64,000 nucleotides of DNA, taken from the NCBI RefSeq assembly GCF_008831285.2, contig NC_045142.1, positions 25,185,876-25,249,875 on the forward strand, written 5' to 3'. Below, one piece after another: positions 1 through 11,443 of the stretch. The position numbers and the translations under genes are program-made. The notes under the pieces were generated by a model, which did no database searches, was not told the origin of the DNA, and saw only the letters and a program-made list of their open reading frames with translations. Numbering within the stretch: the first letter of the stretch is position 1; every line of letters starts with the position of its first letter. Origin of the DNA: Nymphaea colorata (Eukaryota; Streptophyta; Magnoliopsida; Nymphaeales; Nymphaeaceae).

Positions 1-79
1 GAAAAACTACGTAACTAATTAAATGAAGAAAACCCACGTATACTGGAAGCAAACTGACGGTCTCATGGCCAAGTGAGAG

Positions 80-400
80 ATATTAGATAGTGGCCATTGA
101 GCCCTACCTAAATATCTCTTAACTGTTTAACAGTTACGAGATGAACATGGACACTCATCTTTATCTGAATTTCCTGAAATCCCTCTCACCCTAACCATCT
201 GCTCGGCTACGGAGAAACTTAAGAGGCTAGCCTATTTGTGCCCGACAACCCTCAATTTAGGGTTTAATCCTCTTGAAACCCTTAGAAGGAAACCTAGGCC
301 TCTATGCTTTCTTCTCCTCTTCTCCTGCTTCTTCTTCTTGCTTTGCTTCTTTCAGCTTACGCTACTTCTCTATCTACAATTTGGAGCCGTTGGTGAACTT
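80..400. repeat. Degenerate LTR-like relic, same family as the solo LTR at 52591
   Basis: The stretch beginning near base 82 (ttagatagtggcc, then gagccctac) resembles the start of the solo LTR at 52591-53004. Further on, an ...agggtttaatcc... segment and a ct-rich tract also occur in the same order in that LTR. Ends and target duplication cannot be defined here, so this is an inferred relic. Confidence 0.4.
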
Positions 401-605
401 ATTGTGCAGATGTGCAACTTCCACTGCTACTTCTATTGCTATAACAAAAGCCTTCTAAATTGCATGCACCAATAAGTTATATCCAAATTGCATGCAAGAA
501 TAAGTTATATGGGTATGGATATGGTTTGGATATGATACTAGTATAGGTAAAGTATGGTACGGCAATTTTAACAAATTGCATGCACGAATAATTGGAGTAA
601 CGCAT

Positions 606-609
<4 letters not shown>

Positions 610-647
<38 letters not shown>
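610..647. repeat. (TA)n microsatellite
   Basis: An uninterrupted TA dinucleotide run is seen directly. The short reading frames across it are artefacts. Confidence 0.9.
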
Positions 648-654
<7 letters not shown>

Positions 655-1349
655 CACACAATATTGCAAAATTATAATTGAATGCAGCATTTAAATAAAC
701 AAGTAATATAAATAAAAATATTTTATTTTAACGATCGATAACTCTAAAAAATATAGTGAAAACTAAGTTGAAAAGAAATAAATCAAAATAAAATTAATTA
801 GTTTGAATCAACTTTGATTTAAAAAGTACTTTAAGTGTATCCAAATACCCACTTACATGGAGGTATGAGGACCTTATATGTGGCTTAAGTCAATAGCAAA
901 CCTGAATTCATTCATGCCTGATTTTTTTTCACCTCTTTTTTTATCTCTGGTTTTAATAAAGTTTTAAAATGAACTTGTCCACAATATATTCTATAAACAT
1001 AATGCTTTGTTGCGACAATTATTATATAATTATGTACGGAGTTTAACTGTTTAATAGAAAAGTAAAATTCATAGCCGTGTAGTATTTCCTGAAACAAAAA
1101 CATGGCATCATTTAAACCGTGTGTTATCCCAATAAGTCTTCCAATGACACAGTCCTTAAAAATTTGAACCCATCAAGTCAGATCGTTATCAGCAGTTCAA
1201 AATCCAATTGTAATCGGTAATTGGATACTGGTCTCTTTATCAAATCCGACTAAATGGCTTCTAATACGATCTTTCTACAGTCCCTCGAAGATGCAAATCT
1301 TTTGCATGCCACATATGTAAGGTAAAGGTAATCTGATTCATCGACTAGA
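648..1349. other. AT-rich intergenic DNA, no gene seen
   Basis: I see no coding region, splice pattern or terminal repeats. Reading frames here are short and have no recognisable motif. Confidence 0.6.
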
Positions 1350-1418
1350 GCATCTGGTGTCGTGGTATCATACTTCCCTCCCACGGTACTGACCGACGTT
1401 CGATTTCCCGGACATGCA
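1350..1418 (+). pseudogene. tRNA-Gly-like sequence (tRNA pseudogene or tRNA-derived SINE head)
   Basis: The segment starts gcatctggtgtcgtggta, carries a cccacggtac anticodon-arm block and a gttcgatttcccgg B-box/T-arm block, and ends atgca. This order and spacing match a plant tRNA-Gly. The anticodon position reads CCC. A run of about ten T bases follows at once, as in a Pol III terminator. The acceptor stem pairs at about 5 of 7 positions, and the anticodon and T stems have mismatches, so I call it degenerate rather than functional. The alternative is the 5' part of a tRNA-derived SINE. Confidence 0.55.
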
Positions 1419-1429
1419 TTTTTTTTTCC

Positions 1430-2274
1430 CTTTCGCTTCAGACGATCTTTAAGGCCACTTGATCCGAACCGAGCGTCATTCGAGGCAATAGTTGTATGCG
1501 CTTCTTCTTTGTTATACAAATTGATAATTAGACGTTGGAAAGCAAGTTAGCTCCAAATTTTGCGTGAAGTTTAGACGTTTTTGTTCCTCATATCTTCCTC
1601 ACATGGCCCTTGAATACGTTTTCATCCAGAGAAAAACAAAAAAAAACAAAAACAAATTAATAATAATAATGTGATTTAAATAAGTTTTATGCCATAAAAA
1701 TATTAAAAAAAACTTGTAAGATCATATCAAGCCAGCGTTTAGGAAATTAGTGTTAGAATAGTTAAATGCCTATGATTAACATAATTATAAGTTAAATAAA
1801 TAATTAATTGCTTTAAAATCCTACAAGCAGGCAACATTTCCTTGATTCTGTCAATTGAAAATTTCAAATTAAGTCACTTGTTCATATCGACGTGGATAAT
1901 GCTCAATTAATACGAGACATATTATATCGTACGTGTATTAAATAATATATCATATGCGCGATGCATGCGCCACATGTGTCAAGGATTTCAAATTCAGCTT
2001 CTAGAAGTGCAGGTTAGGTGGACTGGACTAGACAAAAGTTAGGGAACCAAATTAGGATAAGAAAACCATGCCAAAAGGTGTGATGCGGATAAAAAACAAC
2101 AAATATTTATTGGCCTCTAGCGAGACACAAAGGCTGCCGTGCTTTTTCTCTCCCTACAACAACACAAGGACCAAAGACTTTCGAATCGGCGAACCAAACA
2201 CACCAACTACGCATTATTTCGATCACACACTCTAGAGAGAGAGAAAAACAGAAAGTCAACGGTCAACTCCGAGC
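1430..2274. other. Intergenic DNA 3' of GSTF locus 1
   Basis: This is AT-rich sequence between the tRNA-like relic and the stop codon of the first GSTF gene. The 3' UTR of that gene must lie in its right-hand end. I see no other gene. Confidence 0.5.
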
Positions 2275-4462
2275 TCAGAAGTTGTAGGTCTGAACCACCT
2301 TGCACCAAGCCGGTCGAGACGTGATGTCCTTGACCCAGGCGTTGACGTGCTCGCGCGAGGTGAAGAGCGCGGCCACCCGGGGAACCTTCAACAGGACGTG
2401 GATGACCGGCAGGTGGTGAAGGTCGGCCAGGCTGAAGTCGGGCCCGGCGAGGTACTTGCTCTTGCCGAGGCGCGCCTCGTAGACGTCGAGAACCTTGCCG
2501 AGCTTGGCCTCGTTCTCGGCGACCACGGCCTCGTCGGTTGGGGTGCCCATGAACATGGGCTTGAAGAGGCACTCGAACAGGAGCTTGGAGGCCGGTGGGT
2601 CGAACTGGTGGGCTTCCACCTCGGTCCACACTCCGACCTGGGCCGACTCCTCTGGGCTCATGCCGAGGAGCTGAGTGCCCCTATCCATGTACTTGTAGGC
2701 TATGGACTTGCTTATGGCCCTTGACTCTGCACCAGTAATACCAACAAGTTAGCCATTAGTTTCAGAGCCACGTTAAGTTCTCAACCAAAACTTCATTACA
2801 CGCTGAGTTAAGAAAAATAAATTTTCTCAAAAAAAATTATGAATTTTGAATAATTTAATGGGAACCTCCAAGTAATTGAAAGATGCCAACAACAGATTCT
2901 TGCACTTAAAAAGATCTTATAATTAAACGGAATTCATTGTAAAAAACTGCGCCATTAATAACATAAATTTAAATAAGGTTCCAGCAGAAAAATCTTTTCA
3001 AACATTTATATTTAAATTTTCATTTTCAAACACATAATTTCTAATTTATAAATTTTTAAATAATTCATAAATCGAGTCAATTGAATCGGTAATTGACCCA
3101 ATTGCCTTGATATGAACTGATTTGACAGCTCCATTTCAAGACAAAAGCCTGGCCCATTAGGCCAGTCTTCCTGAGCCTTGAGAAAAGTATGCATAAAGTC
3201 CACAACATTATCTTTTGGACAAAAGAATCAATTTTGAGAGCATCATATTTTGGCAGAAAAGACTCAATTTTTTGGGAAATTATGATTCAGTGGTAAAAAA
3301 GCCAAAACACATTTATGCTGCAAATAATTGAGAAAAAAAATCTGTAATGAAGAAAAAGGATCCAAGAGATGAGAGCGGTTTTGGATTTGTATTGCAAGGA
3401 ATGGATCCAAATGTGGCCACGTTCGCCCATGAGATCGCAAAACGGAGTCAAGTATCACAAAAGTCGGGAACGGGTAAATGAAAAACGACAAATTCCTGGA
3501 CTCCCGTGGTTTCTCCCCTCTCAGGGAAGAACTCTCTGGGAAATGTACGAAGCTCGGGACGCGTAAAGTTCTTGACAAATAGAGTTCTCGAACTTGGTCA
3601 TTTGGAGAAAAAGGCCAAACAGAAGAAGAAGGACAGAAATCACGAACTAGAGAAATACTCACCAAAGAACGTCGCATCGCCTTCCTGATATGCAGGAACT
3701 TGTCCAAACGGCTGTCAGAACAAAGCCAGCTCGTCAATTTCTCATCCGATATGTTTATATTCTTTCAGGAAAAAGAAAACGCGCTTGGATAAGAGCAGAA
3801 ATTAAGATTCTCAGGGTTCACAACATTCCTTCCAAACAGGTGATAAGGGAAATCCTGAAATTCCCCTTTTCTGCGTAAAACATTCGCTACGTATCGACCG
3901 ATTCAAATTTCAGTGAGATCAAACAGATAAAACGGGAAAAGACCGAGTTCTGCAGTGACGTCATACTCAAAATCCGAGTCACTGTAACAAATTAGACCCT
4001 AAATGCACCTGAGATGAAGATCTTTCAGTTCGAAGTTGCAATTTGATCTCAAAACCTTCCAATTTCTAAAAGTTACGAGGCATCGATTTAAACTTGAACA
4101 ACTCCCTTAAAAGTGTCTTTTGTGTTGAACTTTATGTTGCTTTTTTAGTTAGATCCGTAGCAGAAAAAAAAACTCGCTTCACGTCTTAGTTATGAAAAAA
4201 AAAAACATTAATCGGTTCAACGAAGCCGACATCCGGAGTTCATCCGTTCAGAGTAAGGAAAAACGAGTCGCCTGAAACAGAAAGATAAGGAGGACAGAGA
4301 GCGATACGATACGTTTAGGGAAATGAACGGCTCCTGCTTGTGAGCGCCGGCCCTCATGTCGACCTGGACGAACTCGAAGTCAAGATCCTTCTCGTAAAGG
4401 CAGGCGACGGCCCTCATCGTGGCCGTCGACAAGGAAGCGCCGTACACTTTCCGCTCAGCCAT
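2275..4462 (-). CDS. GSTF: Phi-class glutathione S-transferase, GSTF locus 1 (intact)
   Basis: This is predicted to be a cytosolic enzyme conjugating glutathione to electrophiles. Exon 1 is 4313-4462, exon 2 3663-3711 and exon 3 2275-2726, all with GT-AG borders and matching phases, giving 216 aa, the usual GSTF length. The N-terminal thioredoxin-fold domain holds ASLSTAT, with Ser12 at the expected catalytic position, GAHKQEPFISLN, PFGQVPAY (cis-Pro loop) and ESRAI for glutathione binding. The C-terminal helical domain has [17 protein letters not shown]. It is the most divergent member of the cluster: it starts MAERKVYG, has FKPMFMG in the middle and ends VVQTYNF. The protein family is clear; the substrate cannot be told. 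Confidence 0.92.
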
Positions 4463-4560
4463 GGCCGTCCGCTCGAGCTCGCTCTTAACTCCGACTTCCT
4501 CTCGACTGACTGGCTTTTCGAGTGGAAGAACGATGAAGAGAACTCCCAGAGGAGGCCTCC

Positions 4561-4568
4561 CTTTATAG
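4561..4568 (-). promoter_or_regulatory. TATA box of GSTF locus 1
   Basis: The minus strand reads CTATAAAG about 100 bp upstream of the ATG at 4462, inside a GC-richer stretch. Spacing fits a plant core promoter with a short 5' UTR. This is inferred from sequence only. Confidence 0.6.
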
Positions 4569-4825
4569 GCCTTCTTTGCCTTCCTTCTAGATCATTCTTC
4601 TACTCCTATTACGATATTTTTCACCTTTTCATTTTAAAGTTGAATAAGATATTTTTTTACCTTTTTTCCAAAAATCTCAAACGAACCAGCTGATTTTTAC
4701 ATTTTTTTTCCAAAAAAATCAAACGAACGTGCTCAAGAATCTCAATTTTTCATAAAACAGTCAATTTCTTTCTAATTTACTGCATTCAACCACTCGTATC
4801 AAAGTTTGAAATAAAGGGTGTGGGC

Positions 4826-4977
4826 AGGGGCGAAGTAAAGATTTTCTTGCAGCACTATAATTTCAAAATTTCAAAGAGAAACTGAATAAATTTTTTTGTT
4901 TTTTTATATATATTAAACTAATTTTTTTAACTTTACATATAAATTTTTAAATTTTTTAAAATTTAAGGGAGATGAAG
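4826..4977. repeat. Copy of a dispersed 'ggggcgga/ggcggagcc' short repeat family
   Basis: The sequence starts at ggcaggggcgaag and continues with cagcactataatttcaaaatttc and an AT-rich middle. Related copies, often starting ggcggagcc, lie near 7742, 7925, 8820, 12337, 45965, 51538, 58325 and 61930. Shared text includes variants of aacaaaggccaaaa and aaatttacaagtaa. The family looks like a small non-autonomous element, but ends are unclear. Confidence 0.5.
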
Positions 4978-5360
4978 GCTCACTGTTAGGGCCTGTTGGG
5001 AGCTGAACAGAGGAGTCACCTTCGTAAATCATGTTTTGAAACGTAAGTTAGAAAACCAACATGTTAGAAAACTTAATTTTTTATAAAAACATGTTTTTAA
5101 ATTTGTATTCCAACGCGACCTAAAACATTGTGAATCGATGTCTTTTCAATACTTTAAGTAGTTGGTATTTTTGTTAAATCACAATTTATAGTTTGCTTTA
5201 TGTCTAAATATGTATGTAATATTTGATATAAAAACATATCATTTGTGAACAAATATAAAAGGGATCAGTTTGCCATTCTTATACACAAGAAATTTGATAA
5301 TTTCAGTTTTTAAATTGTGGAAAAAAGTATATTGAAGTGAAGTGTGGACAACTTTAAAGA

Positions 5361-5367
<7 letters not shown>
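4978..5367. other. Intergenic AT-rich DNA, nothing recognised
   Basis: I see no coding or structural signal apart from low complexity leading into the TA microsatellite. Confidence 0.5.
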
Positions 5368-5441
<74 letters not shown>

Positions 5442-5466
5442 CGAGAGAGAGAGAGAGAGAGAGAGG
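5368..5466. repeat. Compound (TA)n(GA)n microsatellite
   Basis: About 70 bases of TA repeat are followed by a GA run. A 63-aa reading frame across it is an artefact of the repeat. Confidence 0.9.
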
Positions 5467-5537
5467 ATGAGATCAAATTATTCCAGCCACATGGGGATGA
5501 ACATATATTGTACACTTATTACTGTGTTTATTTAATT

Positions 5538-6371
5538 TTATTGCTCACCGAAGCAGTTAGATACAAGGCTTTGATGGGCTCTAACTTAAATGTATTATTC
5601 ATTTCATCAATTAATTTCGTCGTCCTGTCCATTTTACTTTTGTGACAGAGAAGTACAATAAAACGGTACCAGTCACTGATGGTGTGACAAAATTCGTCTC
5701 TTATCGAAAATGATAACACATTTATTTCTTTTTGGTAACTTATTGCGTGCACCAACCTTATGGATAGATTTTTTTTAAACATCACTGTTGTTTATTTATT
5801 TTTCTATATGAAAATTTGGTCTCACTTTGTCGCTGGTTTTTTCCATTTTTCATTTCTTTCCTTTCACACAACCTTATTTTTTAATTATTTTTTGAAGTCC
5901 ACAATCATTTTTGGACCTTGAAACTGATCGATCACAATTCATTGTATATGCACCAAATGCCGAATGCTGCCAGACAACAAAAAATTAAAAATCTGTTATT
6001 CAATACATTGTAAACATTTGGTATGATTATTGTTTTTTAATATTGAATTTTATTATTTTTAACTGTCCAACAACATTTGTGGTCGGACAGATTTAACTTA
6101 CAAACACACACATCCTAATATATTTATAAAACTATTTTTATATAAAAAAGATGCTTTGAATCAAGTTGTCTTCCAACACATGTTGGTTTTCTATTATAAA
6201 AGGTTGATGTTATGAGAGCTATTCATTTTTGTTTATTATGAACATACTATTAAACTTAAAACGATTAACTTAATATATATTTTGCCTCAACATATCTTAA
6301 CAAAGTTAGATATATATAAAAAAAAATTGTAGTTTTAAAATTGTGGACGAAGTGTGAACAACTTTAAAAAT

Positions 6372-6410
<39 letters not shown>

Positions 6411-6800
6411 GATGAATGATTATTGTTTTTTAATAATAAAGTTTGTTGATTTTTAACTATACAACAACATTTGCCGTCTGACATATTTAAATTACACACA
6501 TACACATCCTAGTATATTTATAAAAACAATTTTTATATAAAAAATGCTTTGAACCAAGTTGTCTTACAACACATGTTGCTTTTTCTATTATTGATGTTAT
6601 GAGAGCTATTCATTCTAGCTTATTGTAAACATACTATTATCACCTAAAATGATCAACTTAATATATATTTTGCACCAACATATCTTAACAAAGTTAGATT
6701 TAAAAAAAAAAACTTTCAATATCATATTTAAAGAGTCTGGATCTCATCACTGACTTAGTTGTAGCATGTATTCTACGATGTCTCACCATAATGCTGGTAT
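5538..6800. repeat. Block R, copy 0: start of duplicated unit 1
   Basis: The text tattgctcaccgaagcag, followed by cgtcgtcctgtcc and agtcactgatggtgtgac, recurs near 41150 and 48635 with the same order of downstream words. Within this copy the right half (from about 6340) partly repeats the left half, including gttgtcttacaacacatgttg. A similar internal repeat is seen at 49430-49900. I use these blocks as markers of tandem unit borders. Confidence 0.75.
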
Positions 6801-7241
6801 TTGTTGTCCGGAGAAATTGTGAAGGTTATTTTGGAAATAGTTGTAAATGTGACGGTTACAAGAAATATATGCAAAATTTAACTCCAATATAGAATTTTGT
6901 CCTTTCGCGGAAAGCCATAAGACGAGAAAGCATCTCAGAGGAAGATGCCGGAGGATATTTTTTCGTCACAAAATTAAGACGCATGCCGTTGTCCAAGCAA
7001 CCATGTGAAGTGGGTCCCAATTCCAAGGGAGTTATACATTTCCCTTCAAATATGTCCCCAAGCGGTCACACAAAGTTTGAACCTTCGCACTCTCAAACTT
7101 TGTTCCAAATGTTTTTTTTTTTTTAAATTTCTCATAAAATGTAAAAAAATTTCTTAAGATTCTATTTAGAAGGGGATGATGTGTACAAGCTTCGCATATT
7201 CAGGACATAGTTCTTCATAGCTCCATCTTATTTTATTAACA

Positions 7242-7245
<4 letters not shown>

Positions 7246-7312
<67 letters not shown>
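7246..7312. repeat. (TA)n microsatellite
   Basis: An uninterrupted AT dinucleotide run of about 65 bases is seen directly. Confidence 0.9.
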
Positions 7313-7318
<6 letters not shown>

Positions 7319-7479
7319 AATAAAGTAAGTATATATATATGTGTGTAGGACAATCAATGCCACTTTGACATGCTGCATTATAAATGGACCACAAAATATG
7401 AAAGCGCACCACCAACTGCGTCGAAGGAACCTTCCTTCCCAGGTGACAATTCACAAGTAATAAAATATTAAGGGGCGTT

Positions 7480-8525
7480 TGCATGACACCTTCATTTTAC
7501 CCAGTTTTGTAACGAAAGCAATTTTCGATGAGTTTTAATTTTTTTTCTTTGGGTTTGGGTAACGCCTCCAAAGCCTTGTCTTCGAATAACCTAAAATGGC
7601 CCGGCCGGGCTTTTTATTTCCTTTTACAAAACCATGATTTATCAAAACTGGGTTTTTTAGAATAGAATTTTGGTGGCATCCGATTCCGAATACTTTAAAA
7701 CTCTGGTTTTGAAGTGTCATCGGAACACCTTTAAACCAGTGGCGGAGCCAGAACAGTCCAACCTCTGGATCTGAGTAGGGCCAAAGTAAATTTAAATCTA
7801 AAAAATATATAGAGTGATTAAAAAATATTTTTCTTTTCAATGTAAATTTTTTTTTTCATTTTGCCAGGGTGGAGCCATGGCCTAGGCGGCCCCCCCCCTC
7901 CCTCCGCCCCTGCTTTAAACAATGGCGGAGCCACGTTGTGGCTGGAGTGGGCAATTGCTCATACCAGACCACTAAATTTACATTATTTATTTATATATAA
8001 AAACCTCATTAATTTTTAATTTTTTACATATGAGTGCCCCTTCAAGTTTGAAATGTTCAGTTAGGATGCCCCATAACAAGAAATTTCTGGTTTCCCCATT
8101 GCCTTTAAATGAGCATTCCTAATAAAAAAATTATGAAAGTTGTGATGTGTAATGACGAACTTGCATCAAATGAACATTTTTTTTTTTTTTTTTTGATAAA
8201 AGAAGTATAGAGGTCCTTAAAAGTTCAATTTCTTCTTCTTTGATGGCGATCAAGCTTTGACGAGTAGAAACTAACTCCGTGAGTCAAAATCACCAAAAAA
8301 GTAGTCCGATAGGCCGGCAATATTATATTCATCAACTATGCATCTATAACAAATTTGAGACTCGATTCATTTTTATTACATGTTCAGTAGTAGAACCATT
8401 CAAACTCAAAGGCCCTTCAAGTTCGAATATTTGATGTCAAAGATGTCATGTAGTTTTCTTGTTGATAAAGCAATGCATAAGAGCATAAGAGGTTAAGTGT
8501 GAAAAAAAAAAGGTTATCTTGAAGT
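7480..8525. other. Duplicated intergenic block, paralogous to 42890-44010
   Basis: Words such as cattttacccag, gagcattcctaataaaaaaatta and caatgcataagagcataagaggtta occur in the same order in both blocks. This copy carries an extra segment (about 7737-8107) rich in ggcggagcc motifs that the paralog lacks. The paralog carries a different insertion (43099-43479). I see no gene. Confidence 0.7.
7737..8107. mobile_element. Two adjacent 'ggcggagcc' elements inserted in unit 1 only
   Basis: Compared with unit 2, which reads straight from aacaccttttaaa to tgagcattcc, this copy has about 370 extra bases between the same words. Two subunits start at gtggcggagccag (7741) and atggcggagccac (7923). The first ends near ctccgcccctgc, an inverted echo of its start. 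The size and gain relative to the paralog are seen; the family is inferred. Confidence 0.5.
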
Positions 8526-9482
8526 GCCTAATACACCATCCTTCAATATTAACACAGTGCATTCTAGTATAAATTATTAAGGATCTGTCTAACATCAGCT
8601 TGTGAATTTTTATTCCGAAAAACGTTCATCGAAGAGACAAGTCGTCCCCCAGCCCTCCGGGTCTAAGGCTATGTTGGCGCCTGCAAGGGGTCGACATCTA
8701 TTTGTGAAACGGGCAACCGGCCATCTACCAGCCACTGGCTGAAGTCAATATACCAAAACAAGGAAAAAGATGCTGTGTCTATCTTTCTTGTCATCGTCAT
8801 TAATAGAGTTCAGGTTAAAGGCGGAGCCATAAATTTTTCATAAGGGGGGCCGAATTAAAGTTTTCAAATTTTGATAGGGGCTGAAATATTATTTTTTAAA
8901 ATTTTTATATAAGATAAGTAAAATTTTCTAAAATTCACATGTAATTTTGTTTTAATTTTTTTTTGAAGGTAAGGTTTTTATTTTTTCCTAGTTCTTATTT
9001 CTCTAAGATAAATCAAAGGTATGTATTTCTTGACCTATATGTATGGGTTGTTACTATGTTTATTCGGAATTTTCCATTGGTTTTTGTTATTAGTATTTTC
9101 AGTGGTCATCTTAGCTTGAACTTGAATTTCTTCCAAGTCTTTTAGAGATTGGTCATCTTCTTCAGAGACCGCTTGGTGATATTGTTTCTTCAAATGAAGG
9201 GGATAAATAAATCATGGTTAAAGAGCCAAATCTAAACCTTTTTTGGATGAATTTTGAGTTACAGCCTAGTAAACAAAGGATTATCGAGTATATTTCAGAG
9301 CAATCAGTAAGATATTCTTCATTCGGACCTTCTACTGGTAATTGGTGTAGTTCGGCTAATGTTTGAAAATATCAATTGATGATTTCTAGAATTTAGATGA
9401 TTTCGTCAAAACTGTGGGGCCAGGGCCCCTGCGCTGCGTTCCTTGGCTCTGCCCCTGACCTTGAAGACCTTGACCATATAAG
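8526..9482. other. Intergenic DNA retained in unit 1, missing from unit 2
   Basis: Unit 2 jumps from ttatcttgaagta (about 43997) straight into text matching about 10345, so it lacks this stretch. Since unit 2 keeps only the right part of the Tourist-like MITE at 10318, a deletion in unit 2 is the simpler reading. A ggcggagcc element copy begins near 8820. No gene is recognised. Confidence 0.5.
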
Positions 9483-9747
9483 TAAAGCTGGGTGTCGGGC
9501 CGGGCCGCCGCCAGGCCAGGCCGGCCCAGAAATCCCGGCCCGGGCCCGACAGCTAGGCCCGGGCCCGATAGCTAGGCCCCGGTTGGCCCGGTAAGATAAA
9601 AAAAAATATTTTTTTTAATTTTTTGGTTTTAATAATATTTTTTATTCTTAATAAATACATTTTATATTAAAAAATATTATTTTATAATTAAAAAATATAT
9701 TTTTAATTTAAATGGACGGGGCCGGCCCGGCCGAATACCCACCCCTA
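9483..9747. mobile_element. hAT-like MITE with 8-bp target duplication CATATAAG
   Basis: CATATAAG lies at 9475-9482 and again at 9748-9755. The left end starts taaagctgggtg and the right end, reversed, starts taggggtgggta. About 18 of the first 24 bases match as a terminal inverted repeat. The ends are extremely GC-rich (gggccggg blocks) and the core is AT-only. The 8-bp duplication is typical of hAT elements. There is no coding capacity. Confidence 0.7.
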
Positions 9748-10317
9748 CATATAAGGAAGGCATAGAGTGGTAGGTTTGCGACTTTGGCGAATCTGGGATC
9801 CAATCTTCATTTGATTGCATTCTATCTAATCTTATCTAAATCGGGTCAGATCATCATCATGCAAATATTGGATTTAGGTTCTAGTTAAGTTACCGAACTA
9901 CAAACCCAGATTTCATTACTAGAATTGATCATTTACTCCGCAAGGTAATTTGATTTTTTTTGGGTCCCCACATATTTCCCATTTGAGTTTTTAATTTAAA
10001 AAATTAAAATATACGAATTTTATTACGTTGATTCAATAGATGAAGGTGTACAATATAGTTTGTACAATATGGAGGAACGTAGGAAGTGGGCACATTTATT
10101 GGATTTTCTGAAAACTTTGAATTTTTAGAAAGAAAAAAAATTAGTGGTTTTTTAAGAAAAAAACCATAATGGGAATTTCATAATAGTCCTAAGAGGACCC
10201 TAACAAAAAAAGTGGATCATGATTGATATATTTAAGTAAATATTGAAGTATTTATAAATTAGATGTGTTCTTTAGAAGAAATAATTTAAATATATAAAAT
10301 ATTTGTGCCCCTCCTTA

Positions 10318-10530
10318 AGGGGCCTTTGATTGCCTTGGATTTGAGATTCTCAATATTTCTGAACGGGAGCATCTGATCTTAAATCCGACCATTTCTTCCT
10401 ACAAAGAAGCAAAGTAAGAGTCTTTAAGTGTGGATCTTAAGTTTTGACCTACCATGATTTTTTTGTAACATCAGTAAAAATATTCGACATCAGATTCATG
10501 GATTTCAAATCCTGAGCAATCAAATGCCTC
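10318..10530. mobile_element. Tourist-like (PIF/Harbinger) MITE with TTA duplication
   Basis: TTA at 10315-10317 and 10531-10533 flank a 213-bp element. Its ends, aggggcctttgattgcc and (reversed) gaggcatttgattgctc, form inverted repeats, and both continue with ggatttga. The TTA duplication and the size are typical of Tourist MITEs. The ends loosely resemble the long Harbinger element at 33309 (gggcc and tttgat shared). There are no coding sequences. Confidence 0.65.
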
Positions 10531-10533
10531 TTA

Positions 10534-11443
10534 AAGGACACAATCCATATTATATGTGCATTAAATACAACTCATAGGTTTTGGACATGAACAATAGTTA
10601 ATCGAACTTGGTTGCCGCAACCAACCACATTTCCTTACCAAGTCCACCTAATATGAGCAAGTCACCTAATTTCATTTGTACATATTAATGCGCTGCTCTA
10701 CTACCTAAAGAGATTGGCATATATAATTGATAAAACATTATAAAAATGCGGTAAACGTAATATTCATCCCCATCTTATTGCTAATTAATAAGTCAATTTA
10801 GATTAGCTAGAGATGTCAATGAATCGGATACAAACAAAGAAACAAATTGAATTTCTTAAAAAAAGTCAGAAACGAAAAAAAGTTACTTGAGAGATCTGAT
10901 CACATTCGGATTTAAGAAATGACATCAAATCAGATATACATTCAGACTTGATTTTAAAACAATGTCCCTTTGGATTCTAATTCAACTCCAAATAAATATC
11001 CCATATCCAATATCCATATAAATTGCAAAATGAGATCTGGAAAGTCCAATTTAGATTTGGAGCCAGATATGAGAATAAAAGTTGGATTGGATTCTGATGG
11101 CTGAACATGAAACTATATTTAGATTGGTATTTGTCTTTTTTCATTATTTGTGCATAAATCCGGATTCAAATCTGAATATGTGAACACCCGATAAATATGA
11201 TAAAAGGAATTTTCCATCGAATCTGATCACAAAGGATTCAGACCACGGTGTTCATGCATAGGATTTAAAAATTTTCAACTCAAAGTTGGTTGAAAAATAC
11301 TTCGAGGTCCACATAGCGACATGATTTTTACATAATGTCACTATAATGTTACTGTTACCAAACGGAAAAGCACACAAACACACAAAAACACCAACACCAA
11401 GAGCAAATGGCTGCATGAAGAGGGGCTTGCTTCTATGATTCAA
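10534..11443. other. Intergenic DNA 3' of GSTF locus 2, duplicated at 44170-45093
   Basis: Shared words with unit 2 include tccacctaatatgagcaag, gctagagatgtcaat and tggctgaacatgaaactata. The right-hand end must hold the 3' UTR of the type A gene. No other gene is seen. Confidence 0.6.

Noticed and set aside
3264..3737. 157-codon minus-strand reading frame
   Set aside because: It covers intron 2 and exon 2 of GSTF locus 1 in the wrong frame. The spliced gene explains the region.
5344..5535. Frame translating as alternating Tyr-Ile then Arg-Glu
   Set aside because: It is a direct product of the (TA)n(GA)n microsatellite.
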